A stretch of DNA of 64,000 nt from Streptomyces achromogenes (GTDB lineage Bacteria; Actinomycetota; Actinomycetes; Streptomycetales; Streptomycetaceae). The position numbers and the translations under genes were made by a program. Positions 27,149-36,057 of the stretch are shown here, piece by piece. The notes beneath the pieces were generated by a model. The model ran no database searches, was not told where the DNA came from, and saw only the letters and a list, made by a program, of their open reading frames with translations. The first letter of the stretch is position 1, and each line of letters begins with the position of its first letter. The stretch covers positions 5,022,001 through 5,086,000 of the forward strand of contig NZ_JAUSYH010000001.1 of NCBI RefSeq assembly GCF_030816715.1, given 5' to 3'.

Positions 27149-28863
27149 GCCTCCTCGTCGTCGGACTGAGCCACCGCAGCGCCCCGGTGAGCGTGCTGGA
27201 GCGCGCCTCGCTGTCCACGGACGCCCAGTTCAAGCTGCTCCAGGACACGGTCGCCGCCGAACCGGCCACCGAGGCCGCCGTCCTCGCCACCTGCAACCGG
27301 ATCGAGCTGTACGCCGACGTGGACAAGTTCCACGCGGGCGTCGCCGAGCTCTCCACGCTGCTCGCCCAGCACAGCGGCGTCGGCATCGAGGAGCTCACTC
27401 CCTATCTCTACGTGCACTACGAGGACCGCGCCGTCCACCACTTCTTCTCGGTGGCCTGCGGGCTGGACTCCATGGTCGTCGGCGAGGGGCAGATCCTCGG
27501 GCAGATCAAGGACTCGCTGGCCCGGGCGCAGGAGCTGCACACCGCCGGACGGCTGCTGAACGACCTGTTCCAGCAGGCCCTCAGGGTCGGCAAGCGCGCG
27601 CACTCCGAGACCGGCATCGACCGCGCCGGGCAGTCCCTGGTCACCTTCGGCCTGGAGCAGCTCGCCACCGGCGAGGACGTGACCGGGTGGGCGCGGGGCA
27701 AGCGGGCCCTCGTCATCGGCGCGGGTTCCATGTCGTCGCTGGCCGCCGCCACGCTCGCGCGGGCCGGGGTCGCCGAGATCGTGGTCGCCAACCGCACCCT
27801 CGACCGGGCCGAGCGGCTCGCCCAGATACTGGCGGAGGCCGGCGGCACGGACGTGTCGGCCCGCGCGGTACCGATGGAATCGGTGCCGGCCGAGCTGACA
27901 TGTGCCGACCTGGCCGTCTCCTGCACCGGCGCGACGGGCCTGGTCCTGACGGCGGAAGCGGTCGCCGCCGCCGTCGAGGGCCGCACCGGGGCGCCCGCCG
28001 CCTTCGACGAACAGAGCGCGACCCCGGACGTACGGCCGCTGCCGCACACCTCGGCCGGCGCCGACGAGAACTGCCCGCTCGACCTGGCCGCCGTGCAGCA
28101 GTCCGCCGTGCAGCAGGCCGGCTTCTCCGTGATGGGGGAGGCCGCCGTCGCCGGCATGGACGCGGCCACGCTGGAGCAGCACGCCGCCTGGGTCGACAAC
28201 GCGACCGTGGACCGCCGGCTCGCCGCCCGCCGCAGCCCCGAGACCGACGCCGAGCTGATCACAGCGCTCGCCGCGACCGCCGCCGCCGTCGGCCGCATCC
28301 CCGAGCGCCGCAGGCCCGAGCCGGTCGCCACGCCGACGCGGCCGCAGCCCGTCCTCTTCCTGCTCGACCTCGCGATGCCGCGGGACGTCGACCCGGCCGC
28401 GCACCGCCTCGCCGGGGTGCGGCTGGTCGACATCGAGTCGCTCTCCGAGGCCTCCGCCGACGCGCCGATGGCCGCCGACGTCGACCAGGTGCGGCGGATC
28501 GTCGCCGACGAGGTCGCCGCCTTCGGCGCCGCACAGCGGGCCGCGCACATCACCCCGACCGTGGTCGCGCTGCGCGCCATGGCCGCCGACGTCGTGGCGG
28601 GCGAGATCGCCCGGCTCGACGGGCGGCTGCCCGGCCTGGACGACAAGCACCGGGCGGAGATCACGCAGACCGTGAAGCGCGTCGTCGACAAGCTGCTGCA
28701 CGCGCCGACCGTCCGGGTCAAGCAGCTCGCGGCCGAGCCCGGCGGCGCCGGGTACGCGGACGCGCTGCGGACCCTGTTCGACCTCGACCAGGAGACGGTG
28801 GCCGCCGTGTCCCGGGCCGAGGACAGCACCGAGAAGAACGCACAGAACCGAGGGCCGGCATGA
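27145..28863 (+). CDS. hemA: glutamyl-tRNA reductase
   Basis: 572 residues. First committed step of C5-pathway tetrapyrrole synthesis: glutamyl-tRNA to glutamate-1-semialdehyde with NADPH. LATCNRIELY carries the catalytic cysteine (C51), VVGEGQILGQIKDS the substrate region, and VIGAGSMSSLAAATL the NADPH motif. It is about 130 residues longer than most GluTRs because a low-conservation segment lies at about 270-398, between the NADPH domain signature SCTGATGLVLT and LFLLDLAMPRDVDP. Streptomyces orthologues share the long form. It overlaps rex and hemC by 4 bases at each end. Confidence 0.96.
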   Translation: MSLLVVGLSHRSAPVSVLERASLSTDAQFKLLQDTVAAEPATEAAVLATCNRIELYADVDKFHAGVAELSTLLAQHSGVGIEELTPYLYVHYEDRAVHHFFSVACGLDSMVVGEGQILGQIKDSLARAQELHTAGRLLNDLFQQALRVGKRAHSETGIDRAGQSLVTFGLEQLATGEDVTGWARGKRALVIGAGSMSSLAAATLARAGVAEIVVANRTLDRAERLAQILAEAGGTDVSARAVPMESVPAELTCADLAVSCTGATGLVLTAEAVAAAVEGRTGAPAAFDEQSATPDVRPLPHTSAGADENCPLDLAAVQQSAVQQAGFSVMGEAAVAGMDAATLEQHAAWVDNATVDRRLAARRSPETDAELITALAATAAAVGRIPERRRPEPVATPTRPQPVLFLLDLAMPRDVDPAAHRLAGVRLVDIESLSEASADAPMAADVDQVRRIVADEVAAFGAAQRAAHITPTVVALRAMAADVVAGEIARLDGRLPGLDDKHRAEITQTVKRVVDKLLHAPTVRVKQLAAEPGGAGYADALRTLFDLDQETVAAVSRAEDSTEKNAQNRGPA

Positions 28864-29828
28864 GCGGCATGAGTACGAAAGCACTGAGACTGGGGACCAG
28901 GCGCAGCAAACTCGCCATGGCCCAGTCCGGGCAGGTCGCGGACGCCGTGAGCCGGGTGACCGGACGGCCCGTGGAACTCGTCGAGATCACCACCTACGGC
29001 GACGTCTCCCGAGAGCAGCTGGCGCAGATCGGCGGCACGGGCGTCTTCGTGACCGCGCTGCGCGACGCGCTGGCGAGGGGTGAGGTCGACTTCGCGGTTC
29101 ACTCGCTGAAGGACCTCCCCACCACGCAGCCCGAGGACCTGGTCCTGGCCGCCGTGCCGGTGCGCGAGGATCCCCGTGACGTGATCGTCGCCCGGGACGC
29201 GCTGAAGTTCACCGACCTGCCGCGCGGGGCGCGCATCGGCACCGGCTCGCCGCGCCGCATGGCGCAGCTGAACGCGTACGCGCGCAGCCACGGGCTGGAC
29301 ATAGAGACCGTGCCGATACGCGGGAACGTCGACACCCGGATCCGGTACGTGCACGACGGCGAGCTGGACGCGGTGGTGCTGGCCGCGGCCGGCCTGAGCC
29401 GCATCGGCCGCATCGACGAGGTCACCGACTTCCTGTCGATAGACACGGTTCTGCCCGCTCCCGGCCAGGGAGCACTGGCGATCGAATGCGCCGCGCACGA
29501 CGCGGCGCTGATCGCCTCGCTCGGCGAACTCGACGACCCCTTCACCCGGGTCGCCGTCACTGCCGAAAGGTCCCTGCTCGCCGCCCTGGAGGCCGGCTGC
29601 AGCGCCCCTGTGGGCGCGCTGGCCGACCTTCTGGCCGACGGGCAGATTGTCAAGGAGATGCGCCTGCGCGGCGTCGTCGGCACCACCGACGGCGCTCGCA
29701 CGGTGCAGCTGTCCACCACCGGTCCCGTGCCCGAGACGCACGACGGGGCAATGGCGCTCGGTCGCGAACTCGCCGCCGAGATGCTCGCCCAGGGCGCGGC
29801 CGGTCTGATGGGGGAGCGAGCACAGTGA
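28860..29828 (+). CDS. hemC: hydroxymethylbilane synthase (porphobilinogen deaminase)
   Basis: 322 residues, ATG 28860 overlapping the hemA stop; a second ATG at 28869 is possible. It polymerises four porphobilinogens to hydroxymethylbilane. The N-terminus LRLGTRRSKLAMAQ, the HSLKDLPT loop, IGTGSPRRMAQL and the dipyrromethane cofactor cysteine C247 in EAGCSAPVGAL are all present. It shares a GTGA overlap with the next gene. Confidence 0.97.
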   Translation: MSGMSTKALRLGTRRSKLAMAQSGQVADAVSRVTGRPVELVEITTYGDVSREQLAQIGGTGVFVTALRDALARGEVDFAVHSLKDLPTTQPEDLVLAAVPVREDPRDVIVARDALKFTDLPRGARIGTGSPRRMAQLNAYARSHGLDIETVPIRGNVDTRIRYVHDGELDAVVLAAAGLSRIGRIDEVTDFLSIDTVLPAPGQGALAIECAAHDAALIASLGELDDPFTRVAVTAERSLLAALEAGCSAPVGALADLLADGQIVKEMRLRGVVGTTDGARTVQLSTTGPVPETHDGAMALGRELAAEMLAQGAAGLMGERAQ

Positions 29829-31531
29829 GCCCCACCGCCCTTCCAGCCGCCGGTCCTGAACACGGGCACGTCACCTTCCTGGGTGCCGGACCCGGGGATC
29901 CGGGGCTACTGACTCTGCGCGCCGTCGAGGCGCTGGCGCACGCGGACGTCCTCGTCGCCGAGCACGAGGTGCTCGACGTGGTGCGGACGCACGCCAGGCC
30001 GGGTGTCGCCGTCGTGAACGCGGACGCGGGTCCTTCGCCGGACCCGCTCGCGCTCACGGGCGCACCCCGCCCGACGATCGTTGACGGCACGTCAACAACC
30101 GCTGAGGCACCCGCTGTGCGCGATGCCGCACATCTTGTCATGGAGGCCGCGCGGGGCGGCAGGCGGGTCGTCCGTGCGGTGTCCGGGGACCCGGGACTGG
30201 ATACGTACGCGGCGGAGGAAATGCTCGCGTGCGCGGCCGCCGGCGTTCCCTTCGAGGTGGTCCCCGGCATCGCGGCCGCCGTCGGCGTGCCCGCGTACGC
30301 CGGTGTGCCGCTGCGCGACGCGCAGGGCGCGGACGTCCGGTTCGTGGACGCGCGCACGGCCTCGGACCGCTGCTGGACCGAGGTCGGCGCCTCCGACGGC
30401 ACGGTCGTCGTGTCGACGACCCTCGACTCGGTGGCCTCGGCCGCGGGCGAGCTGGTGTCGGCGGGCCGCAAGCCGGACACACCGATGACGGTCACCGTGG
30501 CCGGCACCACGACCCGGCAGCGGACGTGGTCGGCGACGCTGGGCACGATCGCCCAGACGCTGAAGCAGGCGAAGGTGCTGCCCTCCCCGGAGGGCGGCCG
30601 GCCGGTGATAGTGGTGGTCGGCGAGCGTTCCGCCCCCGCCCAGCGCCACCAGCTGTCGTGGTTCGAGTCCAAGCCGCTGTTCGGCTGGAAGGTCCTCGTG
30701 CCGCGCACGAAGGAGCAGGCGGTCTCGCTCTCCGACCAGCTGAGGTCGTACGGGGCCGTGCCGCACGAGGTGCCGACGATCGCCGTCGAGCCGCCGCGCA
30801 CGCCCCAGCAGATGGAGCGCGCCGTCAAGGGCCTGGTGACCGGCCGCTACGAGTGGATCGCGTTCACCTCCGTCAACGCCGTCAAGGCGGTGCGGGAGAA
30901 GTTCGAGGAGTACGGGCTCGACGCGCGTGCCTTCGCGGGCATCAAGGTGGCCGCGGTGGGCGAGCAGACCGCGAAGGCGCTGATCGCCTTCGGCGTGAAG
31001 CCGGACCTGGTGCCGAGCGGCGAGCAGTCGGCCGCCGGGCTCCTCGATGACTGGCCGCCCTACGACCCCGTCTTCGACCCGATCGACCGGGTGTTCCTGC
31101 CGCGCGCCGACATCGCCACCGAGACCCTGGTGGCCGGGCTCATCGAGCTGGGCTGGGAGGTCGACGACGTGACCGCCTACCGGACCGTGCGGGCCTCGCC
31201 TCCGCCGGCCGAGACGCGCGAGGCGATCAAGGGCGGCGGTTTCGACGCCGTGCTCTTCACGTCGTCGTCCACCGTGCGCAACCTGGTGGGCATCGCGGGC
31301 AAGCCGCACAACGTCACCGTCATCGCGTGCATCGGCCCGGCGACCGCCAAGACGGCCGAGGAGCACGGGCTGCGGGTCGACGTGATGGCTCCCGAGCCGT
31401 CGGTGCACAAGCTCGCCGAGGCGCTGGCCGACTTCGGTCTGCGCCGGCGCGCGGCGGCCCAGGAGGCCGGGGACCCGGTCAGCCGCCCGAGCGAGCGCCG
31501 GCCGGGCGCGCGCCGGAGGCGGGCGACCTGA
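29825..31531 (+). CDS. hemD: bifunctional uroporphyrinogen-III C-methyltransferase / uroporphyrinogen-III synthase
   Basis: 568 residues, GTG 29825 overlapping the hemC stop. Residues 1-275 form a CobA/SUMT-type tetrapyrrole methylase domain (VTFLGAGPGDPGLLTLRAVE, VVPGIAAAVGVPAYAGVPL); some SUMT motifs are altered, e.g. SGDPGLDTYAAEE replaces the usual GGDPFVFGRG, so methylase activity is less certain. Residues 285-550 form the HemD domain (FGWKVLVPRTKEQA, WIAFTSVNAVKAV, VLFTSSSTVRNL, IACIGPATAKTAEEHG), which cyclises hydroxymethylbilane. The fusion is usual in actinobacteria and places branch-point chemistry in one protein. A hairpin follows. Confidence 0.93.
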   Translation: MSPTALPAAGPEHGHVTFLGAGPGDPGLLTLRAVEALAHADVLVAEHEVLDVVRTHARPGVAVVNADAGPSPDPLALTGAPRPTIVDGTSTTAEAPAVRDAAHLVMEAARGGRRVVRAVSGDPGLDTYAAEEMLACAAAGVPFEVVPGIAAAVGVPAYAGVPLRDAQGADVRFVDARTASDRCWTEVGASDGTVVVSTTLDSVASAAGELVSAGRKPDTPMTVTVAGTTTRQRTWSATLGTIAQTLKQAKVLPSPEGGRPVIVVVGERSAPAQRHQLSWFESKPLFGWKVLVPRTKEQAVSLSDQLRSYGAVPHEVPTIAVEPPRTPQQMERAVKGLVTGRYEWIAFTSVNAVKAVREKFEEYGLDARAFAGIKVAAVGEQTAKALIAFGVKPDLVPSGEQSAAGLLDDWPPYDPVFDPIDRVFLPRADIATETLVAGLIELGWEVDDVTAYRTVRASPPPAETREAIKGGGFDAVLFTSSSTVRNLVGIAGKPHNVTVIACIGPATAKTAEEHGLRVDVMAPEPSVHKLAEALADFGLRRRAAAQEAGDPVSRPSERRPGARRRRAT

Positions 31532-31547
31532 GCGGTGGGGTGACCGT

Positions 31548-31569
31548 CCCGGGGGCTGCGGCCCCCGGG
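31548..31569 (+). terminator. hairpin terminator after hemD
   Basis: CCCGGGGGC pairs with GCCCCCGGG over TGCG. A second hairpin (GGGCCCC with GGGGCCC) can compete with it, and CCGAGGG/CCCTCGG at 31641-31660 is a third stem in the same 270-base gap. Confidence 0.65.
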
Positions 31570-31786
31570 CCCCCGCGCCTGCCCTGAAAGGGGCCCGGGC
31601 GAAGCGGGTTTCGTCGACGGAGCTCTCGTCCGAAGGGCCGCCGAGGGGCAGCGCCCTCGGTCGCCGCGCGGGCCGGGACCGGCCGGTATCGCCGCGGAAG
31701 GCGCCGGGCGCAGTCCGGGCGACCCGCGCCGGGGCACCCCGCCCGGGGTCGACAGGACGTCGGCAAGTGGTTTCCCGGGCCGGGCG

Positions 31787-31802
31787 TAGCGTAGGGCGCA
31801 TG
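31787..31802 (+). promoter_or_regulatory. -10 box of the hemB leaderless promoter
   Basis: TAGCGT at 31787-31792, 7 bases, ATG 31800, no ribosome binding site. Confidence 0.5.
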
Positions 31803-32792
31803 ACGACGTACGGATCTTTTCCCGGGACGCGGCCCCGGCGGCTGCGCACCACTCCCGTCATGCGGCGCATGGTCGCGGAGACGCGCCTGCATCCGGCCGA
31901 CTTCATCCTGCCCGCGTTCGTGCGGGAGGGCGTGAGCGAGCCGGTGCCGATCACGGCGATGCCGGGGGTCGTGCAGCACACGCGGGACAGTCTGAAGAAG
32001 GCCGCGCTGGAGGCCGTCGAGGCGGGGATCTCCGGGATCATGCTGTTCGGCGTGCCGGAGGAGTCCAAGAAGGACGCTGTCGGGACGCCGGGGACCGACC
32101 CGGAGGGGATTCTGCAGGTCGCCCTGCGGGACGTCCGCGCCGAGGTGGGGGACGACCTGCTCGTCATGTCCGACCTGTGCCTGGACGAGACGACCGACCA
32201 CGGGCACTGCGGCGTGCTGGACGAGGAGGGACGCGTCGACAACGACGCCACCCTCGAGCGGTACGCGGAGATGGCGCAGGTGCAGGCCGACGCCGGCGCC
32301 CACGTGGTCGGGCCCAGCGGGATGATGGACGGGCAGATCGGCGTCGTCCGCGACGCGCTCGACCAGATCGGGCGGGAGGACGTCTCGATCCTCGCGTACA
32401 CCGCCAAGTACGCGTCCGCCTTCTACGGGCCGTTCCGGGAGGCCGTCGGCTCCTCGCTGAAGGGCGACCGCAAGACCTACCAGCAGGACCCGGCCAACCT
32501 CCGCGAGTCGATGCGCGAGCTCGCCCTCGACCTGGAGGAGGGCGCGGACATGGTCATGGTCAAGCCGGCCGGCCCCTACCTCGACATCCTCGCCCGGGTC
32601 GCCGACGCCGTGGACGTGCCGGTCGTCGCCTACCAGATCTCGGGCGAGTACTCGATGATCGAGGCCGCCGCCGAGAAGGGCTGGATCGACCGCGACCGGG
32701 CGATCCTGGAGACGCTGACCGGGATCAAGCGGGCCGGCGCCCGGAACATCCTCACCTACTGGGCCACCGAGGCGGCCCGGAAACTGCGCTAG
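31800..32792 (+). CDS. hemB: delta-aminolevulinic acid dehydratase (porphobilinogen synthase)
   Basis: 330 residues from ATG 31800. Condenses two 5-aminolevulinates into porphobilinogen. The Schiff-base lysines are K203 (AYTAKYASAFYGPF) and K255 (MVMVKPAGPYLDI). The metal loop DLCLDETTDHGHCG has fewer cysteines than zinc-type enzymes, suggesting a Mg-dependent type. The upstream ATG-like extension reads across the -10 box and is rejected. It is separate from the rex-hemACD transcript but supplies the same pathway. Its TAG stop is embedded in CTAG, shared with the stop of the convergent lipoprotein gene. Confidence 0.96.
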   Translation: MTTYGSFPGTRPRRLRTTPVMRRMVAETRLHPADFILPAFVREGVSEPVPITAMPGVVQHTRDSLKKAALEAVEAGISGIMLFGVPEESKKDAVGTPGTDPEGILQVALRDVRAEVGDDLLVMSDLCLDETTDHGHCGVLDEEGRVDNDATLERYAEMAQVQADAGAHVVGPSGMMDGQIGVVRDALDQIGREDVSILAYTAKYASAFYGPFREAVGSSLKGDRKTYQQDPANLRESMRELALDLEEGADMVMVKPAGPYLDILARVADAVDVPVVAYQISGEYSMIEAAAEKGWIDRDRAILETLTGIKRAGARNILTYWATEAARKLR

Positions 32793-33004
32793 CTCAGGTC
32801 ACCGGAGCCGGGGCCGAAACCGGGGCCGAAGCCTGAGCCGGTCACCGGGCCGGAGCCGTTCAGGGTGCTGGAGCTGGACGGGCCCTCGTCGCGCAGGCCC
32901 TCGCCGTCATGGCACGCGGTGAGGGTGAGCGCCGCGGCGGCGGTGAGCGCGACGGCGAGCAGACGGACACGACGCCGGGTGGGGGGAGCGGGGCGATGGG
33001 ACAT
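32789..33004 (-). CDS. small lipoprotein of unknown function
   Basis: 71 residues from ATG 33004. A typical lipoprotein signal: basic start (SHRPAPPTRRRVR), hydrophobic core LLAVALTAAAALT and lipobox LTAC with Cys about residue 29. The mature part is 42 residues, acidic then Gly/Ser/Phe-rich (TGSGFGPGFGPGSG), with no recognised domain. The ribosome binding site is weak. Its TAG stop overlaps hemB's TAG at a CTAG tetranucleotide, so the two converging genes share 4 bases. Confidence 0.65.
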   Translation of the reverse strand: MSHRPAPPTRRRVRLLAVALTAAAALTLTACHDGEGLRDEGPSSSSTLNGSGPVTGSGFGPGFGPGSGDLS

Positions 33005-33245
33005 GAGGCAAGCCTGTGCCGTACGGCTCGCGCCTTCCACATCCGTGGCCCGATTCGGGACGCCGGAACGGTCCCACGGCGTCCTACCTGCATGAACGCC
33101 GCCCATGCGGGACGGGGTGTGGGACGCCCGACGGCCTGCGGAGCCGCCCGTGGCCGCCGGGTGCGGACACACCGGCGGCACAGGCGTCCGGCTTCCGGGG
33201 CCGTCCACATGGCAGAAACCCGGGTGTAGGCGGCACGTATCTCCC

Positions 33246-33260
33246 TAGGCTGCGGACATG
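33246..33260 (+). promoter_or_regulatory. -10 box of a leaderless promoter
   Basis: TAGGCT at 33246-33251, 6 bases, ATG 33258. Confidence 0.5.
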
Positions 33261-34463
33261 ACTGTCGCATCCGTGTCCGCGCCCCGCTCGGTTCCCCCGC
33301 TGGCCGCCCGCAGCCGGTCGATCGGCGGCTCGCCCGTGCGGGACATCCTCGCCGTCACCGCCCGCCCCGAGGTGATCAACTTCGCGGGCGGGCTGCCCGC
33401 GCCCGAGCTGTTCGACCGCGACGGTGTGGCCGCCGCTTTCCGGCACGTGCTGGAGGAGGCCCCGGCGCAGGCCCTGCAGTACTCCACGACCGAGGGCGAA
33501 CCGGCTCTGCGGGAACGGCTCGCCGCCCGGACGACGGCCCGCGGGCTGCCCACCGCCGCCGACGACCTCCTCGTCACCACCGGGTCCCAGCAGGCACTGT
33601 CCCTGCTGGCGAGCGCGCTGCTCGACCCCGGCGACACCGTCCTCGTCGAGGCCCCCTGCTACCTGGCCGCCCTCCAGGTCTTCGGGCTCGCGGGGGCGCG
33701 GATCCTCGCCGTGCCCGGCGACGCGGACGGCCCCGACCCCGAGGCGCTCGCGGACCTCGTCCTCCGCGAACGGCCCAAGCTGCTCTACACCGTCCCCACC
33801 TTCCAGAACCCCACCGGCCGAACCCTCCCCGCCCCACGCCGCGCCGCCCTCGCCTCCGTCGCCGCCCGGCACGGCCTGTGGATCGTGGAGGACGACCCCT
33901 ACGGCGAACTCCGCTACGACGGGGCCCGTGTGCCCTGGATCGCCGCTCACCCCGACGCCCACGACCGCACGGTGCTGCTCGGCTCCTTCTCCAAGGTCAT
34001 GGCCCCCGGCATACGGCTGGGCTGGCTGCGCGCCCCCGCCGAACTGCGGCGGGCCTGCGTCGTCGCCAAGCAGGCCGCGGACCTGCACACGCCGACCGTC
34101 AACCAGCTCGCCGCCGCCCGCTACCTGGCCGTCGAGGATCTCGACGCCCATGTGGGCCGGGTGGCCTCCGTGTACCGCGAACGGCGCGACGCCATGCTGG
34201 CGGGGCTGGGCGCGGCACTGCCGGACGGGTCGCAGTGGAACACTCCCGAGGGCGGCATGTTCCTCTGGGCCCGCCTCCCCGACGCGTACGACACCACGGC
34301 CCTCCTCCCGCAGGTCGTCGCCCAGGACGTGGCCTATGTGCCCGGCGCCCCCTTCTACGCGGGCGACGCCGACCGCTCGACGCTGCGCCTGTGTTTCGTG
34401 ACGCAGACGCCGCGGGAGATCGCGGAGGGGCTGCGCAGGCTGGAGCGCGGACTCAAGGGGTGA
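33258..34463 (+). CDS. PLP-dependent class I/II aminotransferase (2-aminoadipate/aromatic type)
   Basis: 401 residues, fold-type I. The PLP lysine is K246 in LLGSFSKVMAPGIRLGW; TVPTFQNPTGRTL (Asn and Pro that hold the cofactor ring) and EDDPYGELRY precede it. The N-terminal INFAGGLPAPELF and YSTTEGEPALRERLA are typical of the LysN/MocR-related aminotransferases that use aromatic or 2-aminoadipate substrates; no helix-turn-helix domain is attached. The start is set by the leaderless -10 box. No operon partner. Confidence 0.92.
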   Translation: MTVASVSAPRSVPPLAARSRSIGGSPVRDILAVTARPEVINFAGGLPAPELFDRDGVAAAFRHVLEEAPAQALQYSTTEGEPALRERLAARTTARGLPTAADDLLVTTGSQQALSLLASALLDPGDTVLVEAPCYLAALQVFGLAGARILAVPGDADGPDPEALADLVLRERPKLLYTVPTFQNPTGRTLPAPRRAALASVAARHGLWIVEDDPYGELRYDGARVPWIAAHPDAHDRTVLLGSFSKVMAPGIRLGWLRAPAELRRACVVAKQAADLHTPTVNQLAAARYLAVEDLDAHVGRVASVYRERRDAMLAGLGAALPDGSQWNTPEGGMFLWARLPDAYDTTALLPQVVAQDVAYVPGAPFYAGDADRSTLRLCFVTQTPREIAEGLRRLERGLKG

Positions 34464-34508
34464 CGGGTGCGACGGGCAGGGCGGCCGTGACGGCCGTGGG
34501 GAGCGCCG

Positions 34509-35294
34509 TCAGTCCCACCAGAAGGACCAGGCGTGCTCGCCGACGAGCCGCTCCGCGTAGGACGCCAGGTCCCCGTCGCCCTGGAGGACGTTGTCCGGGC
34601 AGAACGCGAAGTGCTCGGCGGCCACCGCCGCCGCCTCCGCGGACGTGGCGGGCGGCGCTGCCACGGACAGCACCAGCACGTCGAAGCCGAGCCCGACGAC
34701 CCGTATGCCGAAGCGGTCCTCCCACGAGCGCAGCACCGCGCAGAGCCGGGCGGTGTCGTTCTCGTGGTTGGCCGGGCCCGTCCAGCCGAGCGCCGCGGGC
34801 ACGTCCGCGCTGCGGCGCGCCGGGACCAGGGCGAGATGGAGAGCGGCGAAGGGGGAGCCGCCCTCGCCGGCCAGCGCGTCGGCGACCTGCGCGGCGCGCA
34901 CGTCCGGATCGGAGGCCAGAGTGAGGCCGCCGGCCAGGCCCGGCCACTCCTCGCCGTCGGCCGCGCACTCCTCCCAGTACTCCACGAGCACGTCCTCCGC
35001 GTCGTGATCGCCCGGATACGACATCTCCCCGGGCGCCAACTCCCAGTCCTGCGGGCCGCCTTGGGAGCCGCCCAGGTCGACCAGCACCGGCAGGAGCCCC
35101 GCCCGCGCCGAACGCGCCCCGAGCGCGGTCCAGTTGCCCGGCGCGGCCGACCGCTGCGCATGCCACAGCAACGGCTCGTGCCACGGACCCTCGTCGGTCG
35201 CGTCGATCAGCCTCCCCGGGGGGAGCTGCAGCCCGAGGGAGCGCCCGCTCGGATCGGACGCCAGCTTGGGCAGCGGATTGGGAAGAGTCGCCAT
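34509..35294 (-). CDS. DUF4253 domain protein
   Basis: 261 residues from ATG 35294; TACAGT lies 7 bases upstream on the minus strand, so it is probably leaderless, and the longer frame is rejected. The C-terminal half (NHENDTARLCAVLRSWEDRFGIRVVGLGFDVLVLSV and AEHFAFCPDNVLQG) matches the DUF4253 pattern seen mostly in actinobacteria. Many Trp, Asp and Glu residues; no membrane segment. DUF4253 proteins are related to SMI1/KNR4-type immunity-like families by reputation, but no toxin gene is nearby. Confidence 0.82.
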   Translation of the reverse strand: MATLPNPLPKLASDPSGRSLGLQLPPGRLIDATDEGPWHEPLLWHAQRSAAPGNWTALGARSARAGLLPVLVDLGGSQGGPQDWELAPGEMSYPGDHDAEDVLVEYWEECAADGEEWPGLAGGLTLASDPDVRAAQVADALAGEGGSPFAALHLALVPARRSADVPAALGWTGPANHENDTARLCAVLRSWEDRFGIRVVGLGFDVLVLSVAAPPATSAEAAAVAAEHFAFCPDNVLQGDGDLASYAERLVGEHAWSFWWD

Positions 35295-35307
35295 GCCGGC
35301 GACTGTA
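35292..35307 (-). promoter_or_regulatory. -10 box of a leaderless promoter
   Basis: TACAGT (minus strand, 35307-35302), 7 bases, ATG at 35294. Confidence 0.5.
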
Positions 35308-35374
35308 CGGGCAGGCACTGACATGCGGTTCCCGGCCGCCTCCCGCCCTCGCGGCCGTCCCGCCGACACGTCTC

Positions 35375-35426
35375 GGGACGTCACGTCCCCGCAGGTCGGC
35401 GTGGTGGTCGTCCCGTGGGGACGTCA
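35375..35426. repeat. paired GGGACGT inverted repeats
   Basis: GGGACGT-C-ACGTCCC at 35375-35389 and CGTCCC-GTG-GGGACG at 35409-35423 are inverted repeats sharing the half-site GGGACGTCA (35375 and 35418). They lie 96-147 bases before the secreted protein gene and may be a two-site operator. Confidence 0.45.
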
Positions 35427-35521
35427 GTTTCCCGGCGACGGTGGCGACCGGCGCCCCGCGCCCCCAGTCTCGTTGTCGAGCCGGTCGCTTCGGCCGGCCG
35501 CCAACCATCGGAGGGGACAGA

Positions 35522-35989
35522 ATGCGAGCTCTGACCAAGACGCTCGTCGGCTTCACCGCAGCCGTCGGGATCGCAGCCGGAACCCTGGCGGGGGCCGGCG
35601 CGGCCACCGCCGCGGACACCGCCGGCGCCTCACAGGCGGCCGTGGGCGCCCAGGCCGCGATCCTCGCGACGCAGAACTTCGGCCTCAGCTCTCAGCAGGC
35701 CAAGAACGTGCAGTGCTTCCTGCGCGGCGCCCCGGCCCGGTACACCGGCGACATCGACGGCCAGCTGGGCACCAACAGCTGGAAGGCGATGCAGCGCCAC
35801 CTCAAGGAGTACTGGAACTACAACGACGACATCGACGGCGACCCCGGCGCCAACACGATCCGCGCGCTGCAGCGCATGCTGGCCTTCGGCTGGGACTACA
35901 ACGACAGCATCGACGGCAAAGCGGGCACGAACACCAAGGCCGCGTTCAAGCGGTTCGCCAACGAGATGAGCGTCTTCTACCCCTGCTGA
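35522..35989 (+). CDS. secreted peptidoglycan-binding-like protein
   Basis: 155 residues from ATG 35522, with a strong GGAGGGGACAG site. A signal peptide is visible (residues 1-31, ending near GAGAATAA-D). The mature part has three repeated units of the peptidoglycan-binding type: QLGTNSWKAMQRHLKEYWNY, PGANTIRALQRMLAFGWDYN and KAGTNTKAAFKRFANEM, each preceded by a DxDG/SIDG Asp-Gly motif. It is probably released to the cell wall. Two cysteines, one the penultimate-type end residue (FYPC), could form a disulfide. A 21-bp terminator follows. Confidence 0.88.
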   Translation: MRALTKTLVGFTAAVGIAAGTLAGAGAATAADTAGASQAAVGAQAAILATQNFGLSSQQAKNVQCFLRGAPARYTGDIDGQLGTNSWKAMQRHLKEYWNYNDDIDGDPGANTIRALQRMLAFGWDYNDSIDGKAGTNTKAAFKRFANEMSVFYPC

Positions 35990-35995
35990 CGCCGA

Positions 35996-36042
35996 CGACC
36001 GCGGCCCGCTCTCCCCGGCGTGGGGAGAGCGGGCCGCGGTCG
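35996..36042. terminator. 21-bp perfect bidirectional terminator
   Basis: The arms 35996-36016 and 36022-36042 are perfectly complementary over a GGCGT loop (core GCGGCCCGCTCTCCCC). It separates the convergent secreted-protein and argS genes. Confidence 0.88.
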
Positions 36043-36057
36043 CGTGCTTCCGGCGTC

